Shown here: in pieces, positions 8,589 to 17,744 of the stretch | Position numbering within the stretch: the first letter of the stretch is position 1 | Layout of the letters: every line of letters begins with the position of its first letter | Origin: Candidatus Nitrospira allomarina | Lineage (GTDB): Bacteria; Nitrospirota; Nitrospiria; Nitrospirales; UBA8639 | Assembly (NCBI RefSeq): GCF_032050975.1 | Contig: NZ_CP116967.1 | Coordinates: 2,911,001-2,975,000 of the forward strand | DNA: 64,000 bases | Reading direction: 5' to 3' | Notes under the pieces: model-generated | What the model saw: the letters and a program-made list of their open reading frames with translations, nothing else | Database searches by the model: none | Told to the model about the DNA's origin: nothing | Position numbers and translations under genes: made by a program

Positions 8589-9071
8589 ATGAGAGTTGGT
8601 CAAGGTTATGACATTCATCCCTTCCGGGAAGGCCGTCCCCTGATTCTGGGTGGCGTAGTCGTCCCCCACTCTCAAGGATTGGATGGCCATTCCGATGCTG
8701 ACGCCTTAACCCATGCCGTTTGCGACGCCATTTTAGGAGCCATGGGAGAAGGAGATCTCGGAACACGGTACCCAAGTAGTAATCCAGAATACAAAAACCT
8801 CTCGAGTTTGGTTATGCTGGGAAGTGTCGCTCAAAGCCTTCGTGACAAAGGATTTAACTTGGTGAATCTGGATACGGTCATTTTAGCCCAGGCACCGAAA
8901 TTAGCCGCGTATACGGCCTCGATGCAAGAAAGTCTTGCGCAAGTGCTGCAGGTTTCCCCTTCTCAGGTCAATGTCAAAGTCAAAAGTGGTGAGGGAATTG
9001 GAATGATTGGGCGGACAGAAGGCATTGCTACCATGGCCGTTTGTCTCATTGAATGCACCACGCCCTTATGA
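8589..9071 (+). CDS. ispF: 2-C-methyl-D-erythritol 2,4-cyclodiphosphate synthase
   Basis: IspF (160 residues) cyclises CDP-ME 2-phosphate to MEcPP with release of CMP. The metal ligands are in GYDIHPF (Asp8, His10) and DGHSDADAL (about 34-42). GEGIGMIGRTEGIAT forms the nucleotide site near the C-terminus. The mobile loop, most often FPDTDP, reads YPSSNP here, which is unusual but lies in a variable stretch. It follows ispD and precedes cysE by 47 bases. IspE, the enzyme acting between IspD and IspF, is not in the window. Confidence 0.95.
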   Translation: MRVGQGYDIHPFREGRPLILGGVVVPHSQGLDGHSDADALTHAVCDAILGAMGEGDLGTRYPSSNPEYKNLSSLVMLGSVAQSLRDKGFNLVNLDTVILAQAPKLAAYTASMQESLAQVLQVSPSQVNVKVKSGEGIGMIGRTEGIATMAVCLIECTTPL

Positions 9072-9118
9072 AATGATGCCGTCTCCTCTTCCTTGGGGTA
9101 TATCCGTATGGTGCGCGT

Positions 9119-9769
9119 ATGCGATGGGTTAAACGAATTACCGAAGATCTACATGCAGTATTTGAGCGCGATCCGGCGGCAACCAGTCGCTGGGAAGTGT
9201 TGCTGGCCTACTCAGGTTTTCATGCGTTATTAGCTCATCGGGTGGCTCACTGGTTATGGGGGAAAAACGTTCCGATTGTCCCGCGGTTAATTTCGCAACT
9301 GGCTCGCTGGCTGACCGGTATAGAAATTCATCCAGGCGCTCAGATTGGACGAGGGTTTTTCATTGACCATGGGATGGGGGTCGTGATTGGCGAAACGGCT
9401 GTTCTGGGGGACTTTGTCACCCTCTTTCAAGGCGTAACGCTGGGTGGAACCGGCAAAGAACGTGGTAAGCGCCATCCAACATTGGGAAACCATGTGGTCG
9501 TTGGAGCTGGAGCAAAGGTGCTTGGGAATATCACGATCGGAGATTTTGTCAAAATTGGAGCCAATTCGGTGGTTCTTCGGTCAGTGCCTTCGAATTCAAC
9601 GGTCATTGGGATACCTGGCAGAATCATTAAAACCATTGGAGATCGGGTGCCTGAAGCAACCATGGATCATGCCAATATTCCGGATCCGATAGCTGAACGG
9701 TTTGATGCGATGGAACAAGAACTCATTGCCCTACGAAAACAGGTGGAACAATCTGAAAAAGAATTATAA
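9119..9769 (+). CDS. cysE: serine O-acetyltransferase
   Basis: This is a 216-residue short-form CysE that acetylates serine with acetyl-CoA, the first step of cysteine synthesis. Hexapeptide repeats run from about residue 65 to 165. The family active-site stretch [21 protein letters not shown] supplies the catalytic His, and [19 protein letters not shown] forms the lid and CoA site. A C-terminal helix of charged residues ([17 protein letters not shown]) replaces the usual cysteine-synthase tail, so it is unclear whether it forms a complex with CysK. It sits 47 bases after ispF in the same orientation. Confidence 0.92.
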   Translation: MRWVKRITEDLHAVFERDPAATSRWEVLLAYSGFHALLAHRVAHWLWGKNVPIVPRLISQLARWLTGIEIHPGAQIGRGFFIDHGMGVVIGETAVLGDFVTLFQGVTLGGTGKERGKRHPTLGNHVVVGAGAKVLGNITIGDFVKIGANSVVLRSVPSNSTVIGIPGRIIKTIGDRVPEATMDHANIPDPIAERFDAMEQELIALRKQVEQSEKEL

Positions 9770-9874
9770 CGGATATGAGCGAATGCTCCATATTGTTTTA
9801 GGGGGAAGAGGTCTTCTAAACTACCCAAGAAGTTTGATTGCCGGGAATATTTTGTTGAAAGGGAGGGATATTTT

Positions 9875-10816
9875 GTGAAGGGATCCAACGTTATCACACC
9901 ACGAGTCAAAGAAATATTACGGAATTATGATGGTAATGTTCCTGGAGTTCTTGCAAATATTGCCAGGTTGTTGATGACGGGGCGGTTGGCCGGGACCGGT
10001 CGTCTGGTGATTCTGCCGGTGGACCAGGGCTTTGAGCATGGTCCTGCAAGAAGTTTTGCCGTCAATTCTGAAGGGTATGATCCGCACTATCATTTTCAGC
10101 TGGGAATTGATGCCGGATGTAATGCTTACGCGGCTCCTCTTGGGTTTCTCGAGGCGGGGGCGGCAGAATATGCCGGTCAAATTCCACTCATACTGAAATT
10201 GAACAATAACGATTCACTGTTTGAAAGCAAGGATCCCAATTCCGCAATTACCGGGAGTGTCCACGATGCACTACGCTTAGGGTGCTGTGCGGTGGGATAT
10301 ACGATTTATCCAGGGTCTGCCCATAGCCAGGAAATGTATAATCATCTGCGGGAAATTGCCCAGGAGGCCAAGTCCCACGGATTGGCGGTGGTGGTGTGGT
10401 CGTATCCACGGGGGGCAGGACTCAGCAAGGAAGGGGAAACCGGAATCGATGTCGTCGCCTACGCCGCACAAATTGCGGCCCAACTCGGAGCGCACATTAT
10501 CAAAGTGAAGGTGCCTTCAAATCATATTGAGCAGGCAGCGGCAAAAAAAGTGTACGAGGCCGAAAAGATTCCTATTAGCACGCCAGCGGAACGTATCCGC
10601 CATGTGGTGCAGAGTACTTTTCAGGGGCGACGCATTGTCATCTTTTCTGGCGGGGCCAAAGGGGAAGATCAGAAAATTTTCGATGAAGCCAGAGGAATTC
10701 GGGACGGTGGAGGGTTTGGATCCATTATCGGGAGAAATTCCTTTCAACGGCCGAGACCGCAGGCTCTTGAATTTCTCTCAACCGTCATGAAGATCTATGC
10801 CGGAGAAATTTCATAA
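9875..10816 (+). CDS. fbaB: class I fructose-bisphosphate aldolase (DhnA/FbaB family)
   Basis: This 313-residue aldolase of the archaeal/DhnA type interconverts fructose-1,6-bisphosphate with glyceraldehyde-3-P and dihydroxyacetone-P through a Schiff-base lysine, most likely in HIIKVKVPS (about residue 210). The N-terminal VDQGFEHGP and the late FSGGAKGED are family hallmarks of the TIM barrel and its phosphate site. The GTG start at 9875 is backed by GGGAGG about 9 bases upstream. With Fbp encoded 4 kb away it completes hexose synthesis from triose phosphate. It converges with gdhA, 64 bases away. Confidence 0.88.
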   Translation: MKGSNVITPRVKEILRNYDGNVPGVLANIARLLMTGRLAGTGRLVILPVDQGFEHGPARSFAVNSEGYDPHYHFQLGIDAGCNAYAAPLGFLEAGAAEYAGQIPLILKLNNNDSLFESKDPNSAITGSVHDALRLGCCAVGYTIYPGSAHSQEMYNHLREIAQEAKSHGLAVVVWSYPRGAGLSKEGETGIDVVAYAAQIAAQLGAHIIKVKVPSNHIEQAAAKKVYEAEKIPISTPAERIRHVVQSTFQGRRIVIFSGGAKGEDQKIFDEARGIRDGGGFGSIIGRNSFQRPRPQALEFLSTVMKIYAGEIS

Positions 10817-10880
10817 AGATTGCTGCAGTCAAGTTGAGAAAGCTCTACCCCCATTAAACAGGTCCGGGAAGGCCGTGGAA

Positions 10881-12155
10881 TCAGGGGTATAACCCACGGC
10901 ATTGGTGGGCTTGAGCGACTTCCTCAATTCCTGCGATCAATGCAGCGGTTCTCATGGTTAGTTTTTTCTCCTCCGCATGGTAGAGTATGCGGTGAAAAGC
11001 CGCGGTAATGATGTTCCTGAGTCGGCTGTGGATATCTGATTCCTGCCAGGAAAATCGTTGGGCGTCCTGCACCCATTCAAAATATGAGACGATGACTCCA
11101 CCGGCATTGGCGAGAATATCCGGGACAACGAAAATTCCCCGTTCCTGCAAAATGGCATCCGCTTCGAGAGTTGTTGGGCCGTTAGCTGCTTCGATCAGGT
11201 ACTGGCATTGAAGGCGCGAGGCGTTATTGGCGGTGATTTGTTCAGATACTGCCGCCGGAATGAGCACATGGCAGGGTAGCAGGAGTAAGTCTTCGTTAAT
11301 AATCTGTTCACCAAATTGCGTGAGAGAAGGAATCGACGCTTTCTCGGTGGCCAAGTAAGAGAGAATACCTGGAATATCCAGACCTTTTTGATTATACAAC
11401 CCGCCCATCTGATCGCTGATCGCCAGTATTTTTACGCCTTCCTGATGAAGAATTCGTGCAGTATGGGATCCGACATTCCCAAACCCTTGAATGACTACGG
11501 TCGTGTCTGAAGTGGACAGACCAAAATGACGGAGGACTTCCAACGTCACATCCACCACACCACGGCCGGTTGCTTCTTCCCTGCCCAGGGTGCCTCCAAT
11601 TGAAAGAGGTTTGCCCGTGACCACCCCGCGGACGGTAAATCCCACCTGTTGACTAAAGGTATCCATTATCCATCCCATGACTTGCTGATTAGTGCCGATA
11701 TCGGGGGCGGGGATATCTTTGTCCGGTCCCAATAATGGAAAAATTTCTGCGATGTAGCGTCGGGTAACGCCTTCTAACTCAGCTGGTGAAAGAAGTGAGG
11801 GGTCGACGGCGACTCCCCCTTTGGCTCCACCAAACGGCAACCCCGCTAACGCCGTTTTCCAGGTCATCCACATGGCTAAGGCCGCGACTTCTCCAAGGCT
11901 GACATCGGGATGATAGCGAATGCCGCCTTTTGTGGGGCCGCGGGCTACATCATGATGCACTCGATAGCCACGGAAAACTTGAACCTTTCCGTTATCCATT
12001 CGGACAGGGATGCTGACGCAGAGAGACCGTTGAGGGGCTTTGAGCCGATCGAGAAGGCCTGAGTCCAGATTCATATGATGGGCCGCCTGATCAAATTGGG
12101 CCACAGCCAAGCGGAATGTTGGATGATTGAACTCTGGAGCAAAGTCAGTATTCAT
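10881..12155 (-). CDS. gdhA: glutamate dehydrogenase
   Basis: This 424-residue Glu/Leu/Phe/Val-dehydrogenase-family enzyme has the length and motifs of hexameric glutamate dehydrogenase, which converts 2-oxoglutarate and ammonium to glutamate. GPTKGGIRYHP (Lys78) and KTALAGLPFGGAKGG (Lys100 and catalytic Lys112) line the substrate site. GFGNVGSHTA (about 218-227) is the dinucleotide-binding loop. Cofactor choice cannot be decided safely by reading. It is transcribed alone on the minus strand with a 250-bp leader region in which a TATACT box lies about 40 bases upstream of the start but without a convincing -35. Confidence 0.93.
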   Translation of the reverse strand: MNTDFAPEFNHPTFRLAVAQFDQAAHHMNLDSGLLDRLKAPQRSLCVSIPVRMDNGKVQVFRGYRVHHDVARGPTKGGIRYHPDVSLGEVAALAMWMTWKTALAGLPFGGAKGGVAVDPSLLSPAELEGVTRRYIAEIFPLLGPDKDIPAPDIGTNQQVMGWIMDTFSQQVGFTVRGVVTGKPLSIGGTLGREEATGRGVVDVTLEVLRHFGLSTSDTTVVIQGFGNVGSHTARILHQEGVKILAISDQMGGLYNQKGLDIPGILSYLATEKASIPSLTQFGEQIINEDLLLLPCHVLIPAAVSEQITANNASRLQCQYLIEAANGPTTLEADAILQERGIFVVPDILANAGGVIVSYFEWVQDAQRFSWQESDIHSRLRNIITAAFHRILYHAEEKKLTMRTAALIAGIEEVAQAHQCRGLYP

Positions 12156-12408
12156 ACGAGGTATCCGGTAAGATGGAAATTTGCAGTCCTAATTCTTAAG
12201 TATATCAGGAATTTTAGCCTAAGTAGTTTCTTTCTCTGGAAAAAGTTTCTGCCTTTTAAGTAATAATGAGTCAGCTCCCTATGGGAATAAAACAAATAAA
12301 ATCTCAAATGGCTTGTGGGGTCTGTGGCCTATTGCGGGAATGACAAGCGGGGCAGATGGGCCATACGGCAGGATTCATGGCAGGGTTTTTTTATATCCTT
12401 GTGAGAGT

Positions 12409-13143
12409 TTAGTAAAACACTTGAAGGAGATAAAGCCCTTGGGGAGGTGCCGTTTCTCCTGCAGCCCGTCGGTCTTTAGCCTGAAGAATATCTTGAATGG
12501 AATCCGGTGCTCTTTTGTGTCGTCCGACTTCAGTTAGCGTGCCAATAATTGCCCGAACCATTTGCTTCAGGAATCGATTGGCCTGAATCTGAATGATCAG
12601 GGACATGAGATCCGAACTGAGGGAAACTTGGGACACGATGCACATGGGATCCGATGTACTGGCACGTGGGCCTTGAAATGAGGTGAAGTCATGACAACCT
12701 ATCAATCCAGACAAGGCCTCCCGGATAGCCTGGATATCCAGGTCATAGGGTAGGTGCCAGACACGATTCCGATCGATAGCCGGGCGGGCGGGATGTCTGG
12801 AGATTCGATATTCGTACAATTTTTCTTTTGCACTATAGCGAGCATGAAACGATTCAGGAACCTCTTCACTCGACAGTACAGAAATATCGTGGGGAAGGGC
12901 GCTATTAATTGCGAGTCTCCACTTATGAATTGGAATGGGTCTGTCAGATTGAAAGCTGACGACTTGTCCACGGGCATGGACGCCAGCGTCGGTTCGTCCA
13001 GCGGCGATGACAGAAATGTGTTGTTGGGTGATGCGTGTGAGCGCTGTTTCTAGAGCGGCTTGTATGGTTGGCTGATTGGGTTGTCGTTGCCATCCAACGT
13101 AAGCCGTGCCGTCATATTCGATTGTTAGTTTAATCGTGGCCAT
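12409..13143 (-). CDS. truA: tRNA pseudouridine(38-40) synthase
   Basis: TruA (244 residues) isomerises uridines 38-40 in tRNA anticodon arms. The start MATIKLTIEYDGTAYVGWQRQ is canonical. The catalytic aspartate lies in AGRTDAGVHARGQV (about Asp52), and the later FLKQMVRAIIGTL is the conserved C-terminal motif. It is preceded by the periplasmic amidase gene on the same strand, 147 bases away. Confidence 0.95.
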   Translation of the reverse strand: MATIKLTIEYDGTAYVGWQRQPNQPTIQAALETALTRITQQHISVIAAGRTDAGVHARGQVVSFQSDRPIPIHKWRLAINSALPHDISVLSSEEVPESFHARYSAKEKLYEYRISRHPARPAIDRNRVWHLPYDLDIQAIREALSGLIGCHDFTSFQGPRASTSDPMCIVSQVSLSSDLMSLIIQIQANRFLKQMVRAIIGTLTEVGRHKRAPDSIQDILQAKDRRAAGETAPPQGLYLLQVFY

Positions 13144-13290
13144 GATTCGAAGGGGAAGGAGGATGACGAAACGGGTTTCGGTGTCATGAAAGCTATCTAT
13201 GGGCGTGGAAACATGAAATGTCAGTGTGCCGATCGTTAGGGGAGCGTGAGGCCAGAGGAAGCCAATTGAAGAAGGCGGAGGCAGTCCCGG

Positions 13291-14535
13291 TTATCGGGAA
13301 GCGGTTTGTAAGGGGGTAATGTAGGATTGAAGTCCCTTAAATATGCCCTCGGCCACTCGCTTTTGATAGGTAGAACTTTGTAAAAGCTTTTCTTCTGTTG
13401 GATTAGAGATAAAGGCAATCTCCGCCAAGATGGCAGGCATGGTAGTCATTCGCAGCACAAAAAATGGAGCTGTTTTAATCCCATGATCCTTGATTTTATA
13501 AAAGTTATCTAAAAATTTCACCAGGGAATTTTTGGTTGTCCATGCTAACTCACGGGAATCGTCAATTTTTTTATCATTAAGTTTATCGGCAAGGATAAAT
13601 TGCCAGGGTGCGGCATTTTTTTCAAGAGGAGTGCCATTTTCCCGTGCAGCAACAGCAAGCGCTCGTGGGTCACTGGCTTCACCAAAATGGTAGAATTCCA
13701 AACCTTTCACGGAACTCTGGGAATGGGAGTTAATGTGAATCGAGACGAAAAGATCCGCCTTGTGCGTATTGGCGAATGTTGCCCGGTCTTCCAATTCGAT
13801 GAAGACATCCGTTTCCCGAGTCATAAAGACTTTCGTGGAACCTTCCTTGGCCAGCAGGTCTCGCAAATGATTCGCCACATGTAAGACCACATCCTTTTCT
13901 CTTGTGCCCTTGCGTCCCAAAGCCCCGGGGTCTTTTCCTCCGTGTCCCGGATCAATCACGATCACCAGATCTTTTTTTCTGACAGGTGGTGGCGGAGTTG
14001 GCGGAGGAACCACTGGAGAAGCCGGTGTGCCCCTATCCGGTGCACGGGCGAGAGCCGACGTCTCGGTTATGGGGTACAAGTCAAGAACGATGCGAGCAGG
14101 ATTTTTGAGGACATACCACTTATAGCGTTTCCACCCGTCAATGGGTATGCTGAGAAGAATGGATCCGGAAGAAGTGGTGGAAAGGTCCAATTGCAAAGGA
14201 AGGGAGTCTGCTGTTGATTTGGTAACGGCAGGATTCGCAAGTTTGGTGTTAGGAAGTTCCAATTCAAATGTTGTGGCCGTTTGATGCTCTTGGGGCGCTG
14301 GATGGACGGAACGAGTGAGGTCTAATACCACACGGGTATAGTTTTTATGGCGATGAGCACGAATATTGCGAATGGAGGTTGACGGTGATGATTGTGCAAT
14401 GAGATGAATCAGTGGTTGGGCTTGCTTCCCGGCGAACGGTCGAGTTTCTGTTGCTCCCCCAGCCAGGGGAAGAGATCCCACCAGGAACAACATGCCGATG
14501 CAGGAATAAAGGGATATCATTCGAATGGAAGGCAT
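13291..14535 (-). CDS. N-acetylmuramoyl-L-alanine amidase with AMIN domain (AmiC type)
   Basis: The 414-residue precursor cleaves the lactyl-L-Ala bond of peptidoglycan in the periplasm. I chose the ATG at 14535, which gives a clean signal peptide (MISLYSCIGMLFLVGSLPLAGGA region). A longer in-frame start at 14586 adds 17 Lys/Arg-rich residues. An AMIN targeting domain spans about residues 40-145, and a Pro/Ala linker follows (PPPTPPPPVRKK). The Amidase_3 catalytic domain shows the zinc ligands in VIDPGHGGKDPGALG, REKDVVLH and SIHINSH, and the catalytic Glu in ILAEIAFISNP. Such enzymes act in daughter-cell separation under EnvC/NlpD-type activators, none of which is nearby. Confidence 0.9.
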   Translation of the reverse strand: MPSIRMISLYSCIGMLFLVGSLPLAGGATETRPFAGKQAQPLIHLIAQSSPSTSIRNIRAHRHKNYTRVVLDLTRSVHPAPQEHQTATTFELELPNTKLANPAVTKSTADSLPLQLDLSTTSSGSILLSIPIDGWKRYKWYVLKNPARIVLDLYPITETSALARAPDRGTPASPVVPPPTPPPPVRKKDLVIVIDPGHGGKDPGALGRKGTREKDVVLHVANHLRDLLAKEGSTKVFMTRETDVFIELEDRATFANTHKADLFVSIHINSHSQSSVKGLEFYHFGEASDPRALAVAARENGTPLEKNAAPWQFILADKLNDKKIDDSRELAWTTKNSLVKFLDNFYKIKDHGIKTAPFFVLRMTTMPAILAEIAFISNPTEEKLLQSSTYQKRVAEGIFKGLQSYITPLQTASR

Positions 14536-14673
14536 AGATAGTGAACCGTTCCTTTCTTTTTTCGCAGAAGATCGCCTTCTTGTCAAGGGAAGGAGCGCTT
14601 TCGAAGCAGGTCGTATTGCGGGTAGACTCCATCATTCTGGGTAGATCATGCATCGCACCATGAAGGAACCACA

Positions 14674-15219
14674 GTGGCACCGAAACATTTGATCATCGAT
14701 GGATATAATGTGTTGGGCGCAATGGGGCTCCCGCCCCATCGGGTTGTTGAACAGGGGGAGCATCGCCGAGAGGAGTTTATTGTGCGCGTAGGTCTCTATG
14801 GGCACAAACGCCACAACCTGGTCACCTTAGTTTTTGATGCCTGGCAACAAACGGGAGCGGGTCGGCAGGTCATCCACCGAAACGGTGTAACAGTTATATA
14901 TACGGGCCAGGGTGAAAAGGCGGATGGGGTGATTCAGGATTTTATCCGGAGCCACGGGAAAGGGGCCGCAGTCGTCTCTTCTGATCTTGAAGTGATAGCG
15001 GTTGCAAAAGCTTTTGGGGCCTTTTCCATCAGGTCTCAGGAATTTGTCACACGCCTGGCTACTTCGGGTATTCAAGGATCACCGGTAAGTCGATCCCGAG
15101 GGGGACTCCCCCAAAAGGATAGTGATGAGGAGCCGGTCCGACCTAAGGAGAAGAAGGGCAATCCCCGAAAACTTCCCAAGAAGTTGCGTCAACGCAATCG
15201 AATCATGAAGAAATTTTAA
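14674..15219 (+). CDS. YacP-like NYN-domain ribonuclease family protein
   Basis: This 181-residue protein starts at a GTG (14674) with GAAGGAA 5-11 bases upstream. The NYN fold (PIN-like) is shown by LIIDGYNVLG (residues 6-15), LVTLVFDAWQQ, YTGQGEKADGVIQDFI and VVSSDLEVIAVAKAFGA, which hold the acidic metal-binding residues. YacP (Rae1) of Bacillus is a ribosome-associated endoribonuclease, but that specific role is not shown here. The last 40 residues are strongly basic (RPKEKKGNPRKLPKKLRQR), suggesting RNA contact. Its 3' end overlaps the convergent tatD by 17 bases. Confidence 0.82.
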   Translation: MAPKHLIIDGYNVLGAMGLPPHRVVEQGEHRREEFIVRVGLYGHKRHNLVTLVFDAWQQTGAGRQVIHRNGVTVIYTGQGEKADGVIQDFIRSHGKGAAVVSSDLEVIAVAKAFGAFSIRSQEFVTRLATSGIQGSPVSRSRGGLPQKDSDEEPVRPKEKKGNPRKLPKKLRQRNRIMKKF

Positions 15220-15985
15220 AGAGCTGACAGGCATTATTGGTGGTCAGTTCGGCTACTCGTGCCAATCCTGCGTCAGAATCACCATATTTAATTTTCGCAA
15301 TCTGTTCGGCCACATAGGTGACATAGGATGATTCGTTACGTTTCCCTCGAAACGGCACGGGGGTCAGATATGGGGCATCGGTTTCAATGAGCAACCGGTC
15401 ATCAGGGACCGTGCGAATCACTTCATGTAACTGAGAAGCATTGCGAAAGGTAATGATTCCGGAAAATGAGAGATGAAAGCCCAGGTCCAAAGCGCGTTTG
15501 GCAAAGGCCAGATCCTCCGAAAAACAATGGAAGACGCCGCCCACCTTTTCGGCATGTGCTTCCTGCAGGATTGCCATCGTATCCTCTTGCGCTTCACGTG
15601 TGTGAATGACCAGTGGAAGGGTGAGTGATTGCGCCAATTCAATTTGTTCACGAAATCGTTGGCGTTGGGTTTCTCGAGGAGAGTGATCGTAATGATAATC
15701 AAGCCCGATTTCGCCGAAGGCGACTACCTTTGGTTGCTGGGCCAGTTGGCTGAATTCCGCATACCAATTGGGCTCAATACGTTTTACTTCATGGGGATGG
15801 ACCCCGATCGTGGCATACACATTGGGTCGGCTTGTAGCTAATTGCACGGCGGCATGACTTGTAGAAAGATCGCATCCAATAGTGACAAACTTTTCAACAC
15901 CGGCTTCCTGGGCCCGTTGAAATATAGTGTCTCGATCTGGATCATAACGGGGATCATCCAAGTGAACATGGGTATCGATCAGCAT
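15203..15985 (-). CDS. tatD: TatD-family metal-dependent hydrolase (DNase)
   Basis: TatD (260 residues from the ATG at 15985) is a TIM-barrel metallo-hydrolase with 3'-5' DNase activity in characterised members. The metal ligands appear in order: DTHVHLDD (residues 4-11), GEIGLDYHYD, VIHTREAQEDT, GGVFHCFSE and LIETDAPYLTPV. The longer frame back to 16069 lacks family similarity, while AGAAAGG sits just before 15985. Its stop codon lies within the end of the convergent NYN gene. Confidence 0.92.
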   Translation of the reverse strand: MLIDTHVHLDDPRYDPDRDTIFQRAQEAGVEKFVTIGCDLSTSHAAVQLATSRPNVYATIGVHPHEVKRIEPNWYAEFSQLAQQPKVVAFGEIGLDYHYDHSPRETQRQRFREQIELAQSLTLPLVIHTREAQEDTMAILQEAHAEKVGGVFHCFSEDLAFAKRALDLGFHLSFSGIITFRNASQLHEVIRTVPDDRLLIETDAPYLTPVPFRGKRNESSYVTYVAEQIAKIKYGDSDAGLARVAELTTNNACQLFKISS

Positions 15986-16093
15986 GAAGAAAGCCTTTCT
16001 TGTTAAAAAAGAAAGTACCTTATCATACCCGTCCAAATTTTTGCAGGATGTCGTGTCCGCTGAGGACAAATACGGAAGAGGTACGGGACAACG

Positions 16094-16636
16094 ATGAATA
16101 TCGATGAATTATGGTTTGCGTCGATTAATGGGTGGGCCGGTCGGTTTGCTGGTTTGGATTGGTTCATGCTTCAGGTGTCGCAGGAAAGCAATCTGGTGAT
16201 TCCTGGAATCTTACTCGTGGGATATTGGGGGTGGATGAAATGGGGCGAAGCCAGACTCGCGATTCCCTGTTTAGGGGTCCTTATCGGCTTGAGTGATTTC
16301 CTGGGCGGCCAGCTGAAAGTCTTGATTGGTCGTCCACGGCCTTGCCAGGTTCTCGAGCACATTCATGAATTAGTCGGGTGTGGGGGGGCTTTTAGTATGC
16401 CGTCTAATCACGCGTTGAATTCAGGCACGGCTATTAGCTTTCTTGTCATGCTCTACCCCGCGCTAGGATGGGTATTGTGGCCACTCCTTGGGCTGATTGG
16501 ATTGTCCCGTGTGTTTCTGGGTGCGCATTATGTGACAGACGTGTTGGTCGGGGTTGTCCTTGGCGCGTTGTTAGGAGGTGGGGTGGGATTTTTACTCAAG
16601 ACGCGGGTGTTTCGAAGGACACCCATTGTGAGTTAA
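16094..16636 (+). CDS. PAP2-family membrane phosphatase
   Basis: This 180-residue integral membrane protein has about five to six helices and the three PAP2 phosphatase motifs: KVLIGRPRPC, SMPSNHALN (PSNH in place of the common PSGH) and SRVFLGAHYVTDV with the catalytic His. Such enzymes dephosphorylate lipid pyrophosphates such as undecaprenyl-PP, or phosphatidic acid, on the periplasmic side. The substrate is not deducible here. It is divergent from tatD by about 110 bases and overlaps the end of the convergent cation-exporter gene by 4 bases. Confidence 0.88.
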   Translation: MNIDELWFASINGWAGRFAGLDWFMLQVSQESNLVIPGILLVGYWGWMKWGEARLAIPCLGVLIGLSDFLGGQLKVLIGRPRPCQVLEHIHELVGCGGAFSMPSNHALNSGTAISFLVMLYPALGWVLWPLLGLIGLSRVFLGAHYVTDVLVGVVLGALLGGGVGFLLKTRVFRRTPIVS

Positions 16637-17589
16637 TGATGGTGCAGATGAGGAGGTATGGATTCTGCGCCAGTTGAGCCGTTCGTCAGGTAACTGAGAT
16701 TGCAATGCAGGTCCTCTTGCTCCTGGCATGCGGTTTCCAATTGAATGGTTAAGTGATGAATGCCAAATTTGGAAGAGAGTGTTGATTGAATGGGCTGAAG
16801 TAGTTGATCTTTATCGGGAACCGTCTCGGCGTCAACCAACACGTGACACGTCAACATCACAATGCGGGGTTCAACCGACCAAATATGCAAATCATGAACT
16901 TTTCTGACACCAGGAACGTTTTCAATGGTAGCCACAATATCTGATGTTTTGAGGTGAGGGGGCGTTGATTCCAATAAAATATCCAGCGACTCACGAAAAA
17001 GTGGCCAACTGCCTTTCACAATAATGATGACGATGAGCAGGCTGATCAGTGGATCTAAAATGGTGAAGCCGGTCAGGGCGATACCCAACCCGGCGATGAT
17101 GACGCCAAGAGACATCCAGGCATCCATCACCATATGAAGAAAAGCCCCCCGAATATTCAGGTCATCTTCGGCTCCACGACGCAATAACAGGGCGACGGCC
17201 AGATTGGCGATCAAGCTGATACCGGCGATCACCATCACCCAAAAGCCAGGTACGTCAACCGGTGAAAACATCCGGTCGAGAGCAAACACTCCAATAATTC
17301 CCCCTGTGAAAATTAACAAAAGGCTATTGAGAAACGCCGCAATGGTTCCAGCGCGGTGGTAGCCAAACGTCCGATGTTCCGTGGCGGGTTGGGTGGCCAG
17401 AATATGTGCATACAAGGCTAACAAGAGAGAGCCTTGATCGATCAAATTGTGCCCGGCATCGCTCATGAGTCCAAGACTATTGATCGCATAACCGCCGATG
17501 AATTCAGCGAGAATGATGATGCCATTGAGGACGAGGCCCAGCTTAAGACGATACGTGAGTGGTGAGGCGTTCAACTTTGAAGATGTCAT
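16633..17589 (-). CDS. cation diffusion facilitator (Zn2+/Cd2+-type exporter)
   Basis: This 318-residue CDF antiporter has six predicted helices. The TM2 metal site reads LMSDAGHNLIDQ and TM5 has HMVMDAWMS, the D..H..D plus H..D pattern typical of zinc exporters such as ZitB. The cytoplasmic C-terminal ferredoxin-like domain includes VHDLHIWSVEP. The extreme C-terminus is His-rich (PPHLHHH), a possible extra metal-sensing tail. I start at the ATG at 17589 (MTSSKLN); the upstream extension to 17658 is basic and unconserved-looking. It lies last in a minus-strand series behind a YtxH-like gene. Confidence 0.9.
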   Translation of the reverse strand: MTSSKLNASPLTYRLKLGLVLNGIIILAEFIGGYAINSLGLMSDAGHNLIDQGSLLLALYAHILATQPATEHRTFGYHRAGTIAAFLNSLLLIFTGGIIGVFALDRMFSPVDVPGFWVMVIAGISLIANLAVALLLRRGAEDDLNIRGAFLHMVMDAWMSLGVIIAGLGIALTGFTILDPLISLLIVIIIVKGSWPLFRESLDILLESTPPHLKTSDIVATIENVPGVRKVHDLHIWSVEPRIVMLTCHVLVDAETVPDKDQLLQPIQSTLSSKFGIHHLTIQLETACQEQEDLHCNLSYLTNGSTGAESIPPHLHHH

Positions 17590-17744
17590 AGGAACTACTC
17601 TCGCATGAATCTCAATTCTGGACAATGAGAAGAGGCAAGCCTTCCTTCGTCTTACCACAAACGGTGGAACGATCCCGGCACTTGGGAGGTTGAGAACGGT
17701 GAAGGGGGAAAGTCCCCCTCCCTTCTAGGCGGCGGGTACGATAT

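Noticed and set aside
8589-9071. Altered IspF loop (YPSSNP for FPDTDP) as a sign of lost function
   Set aside because: The loop varies in functional homologues and all metal ligands and the nucleotide site are intact.
15986-16069. Longer N-terminus of TatD
   Set aside because: TatD proteins begin with the metal-ligand strand, which starts right at the ATG 15985 behind a good ribosome site.
17703-17719. Hairpin AGGGGGA-AAG-TCCCCCT between the CDF and YtxH genes as a terminator
   Set aside because: Stable 7-bp stem, but no T tract follows on the minus strand and the next gene is in the same direction; not enough to call a terminator.
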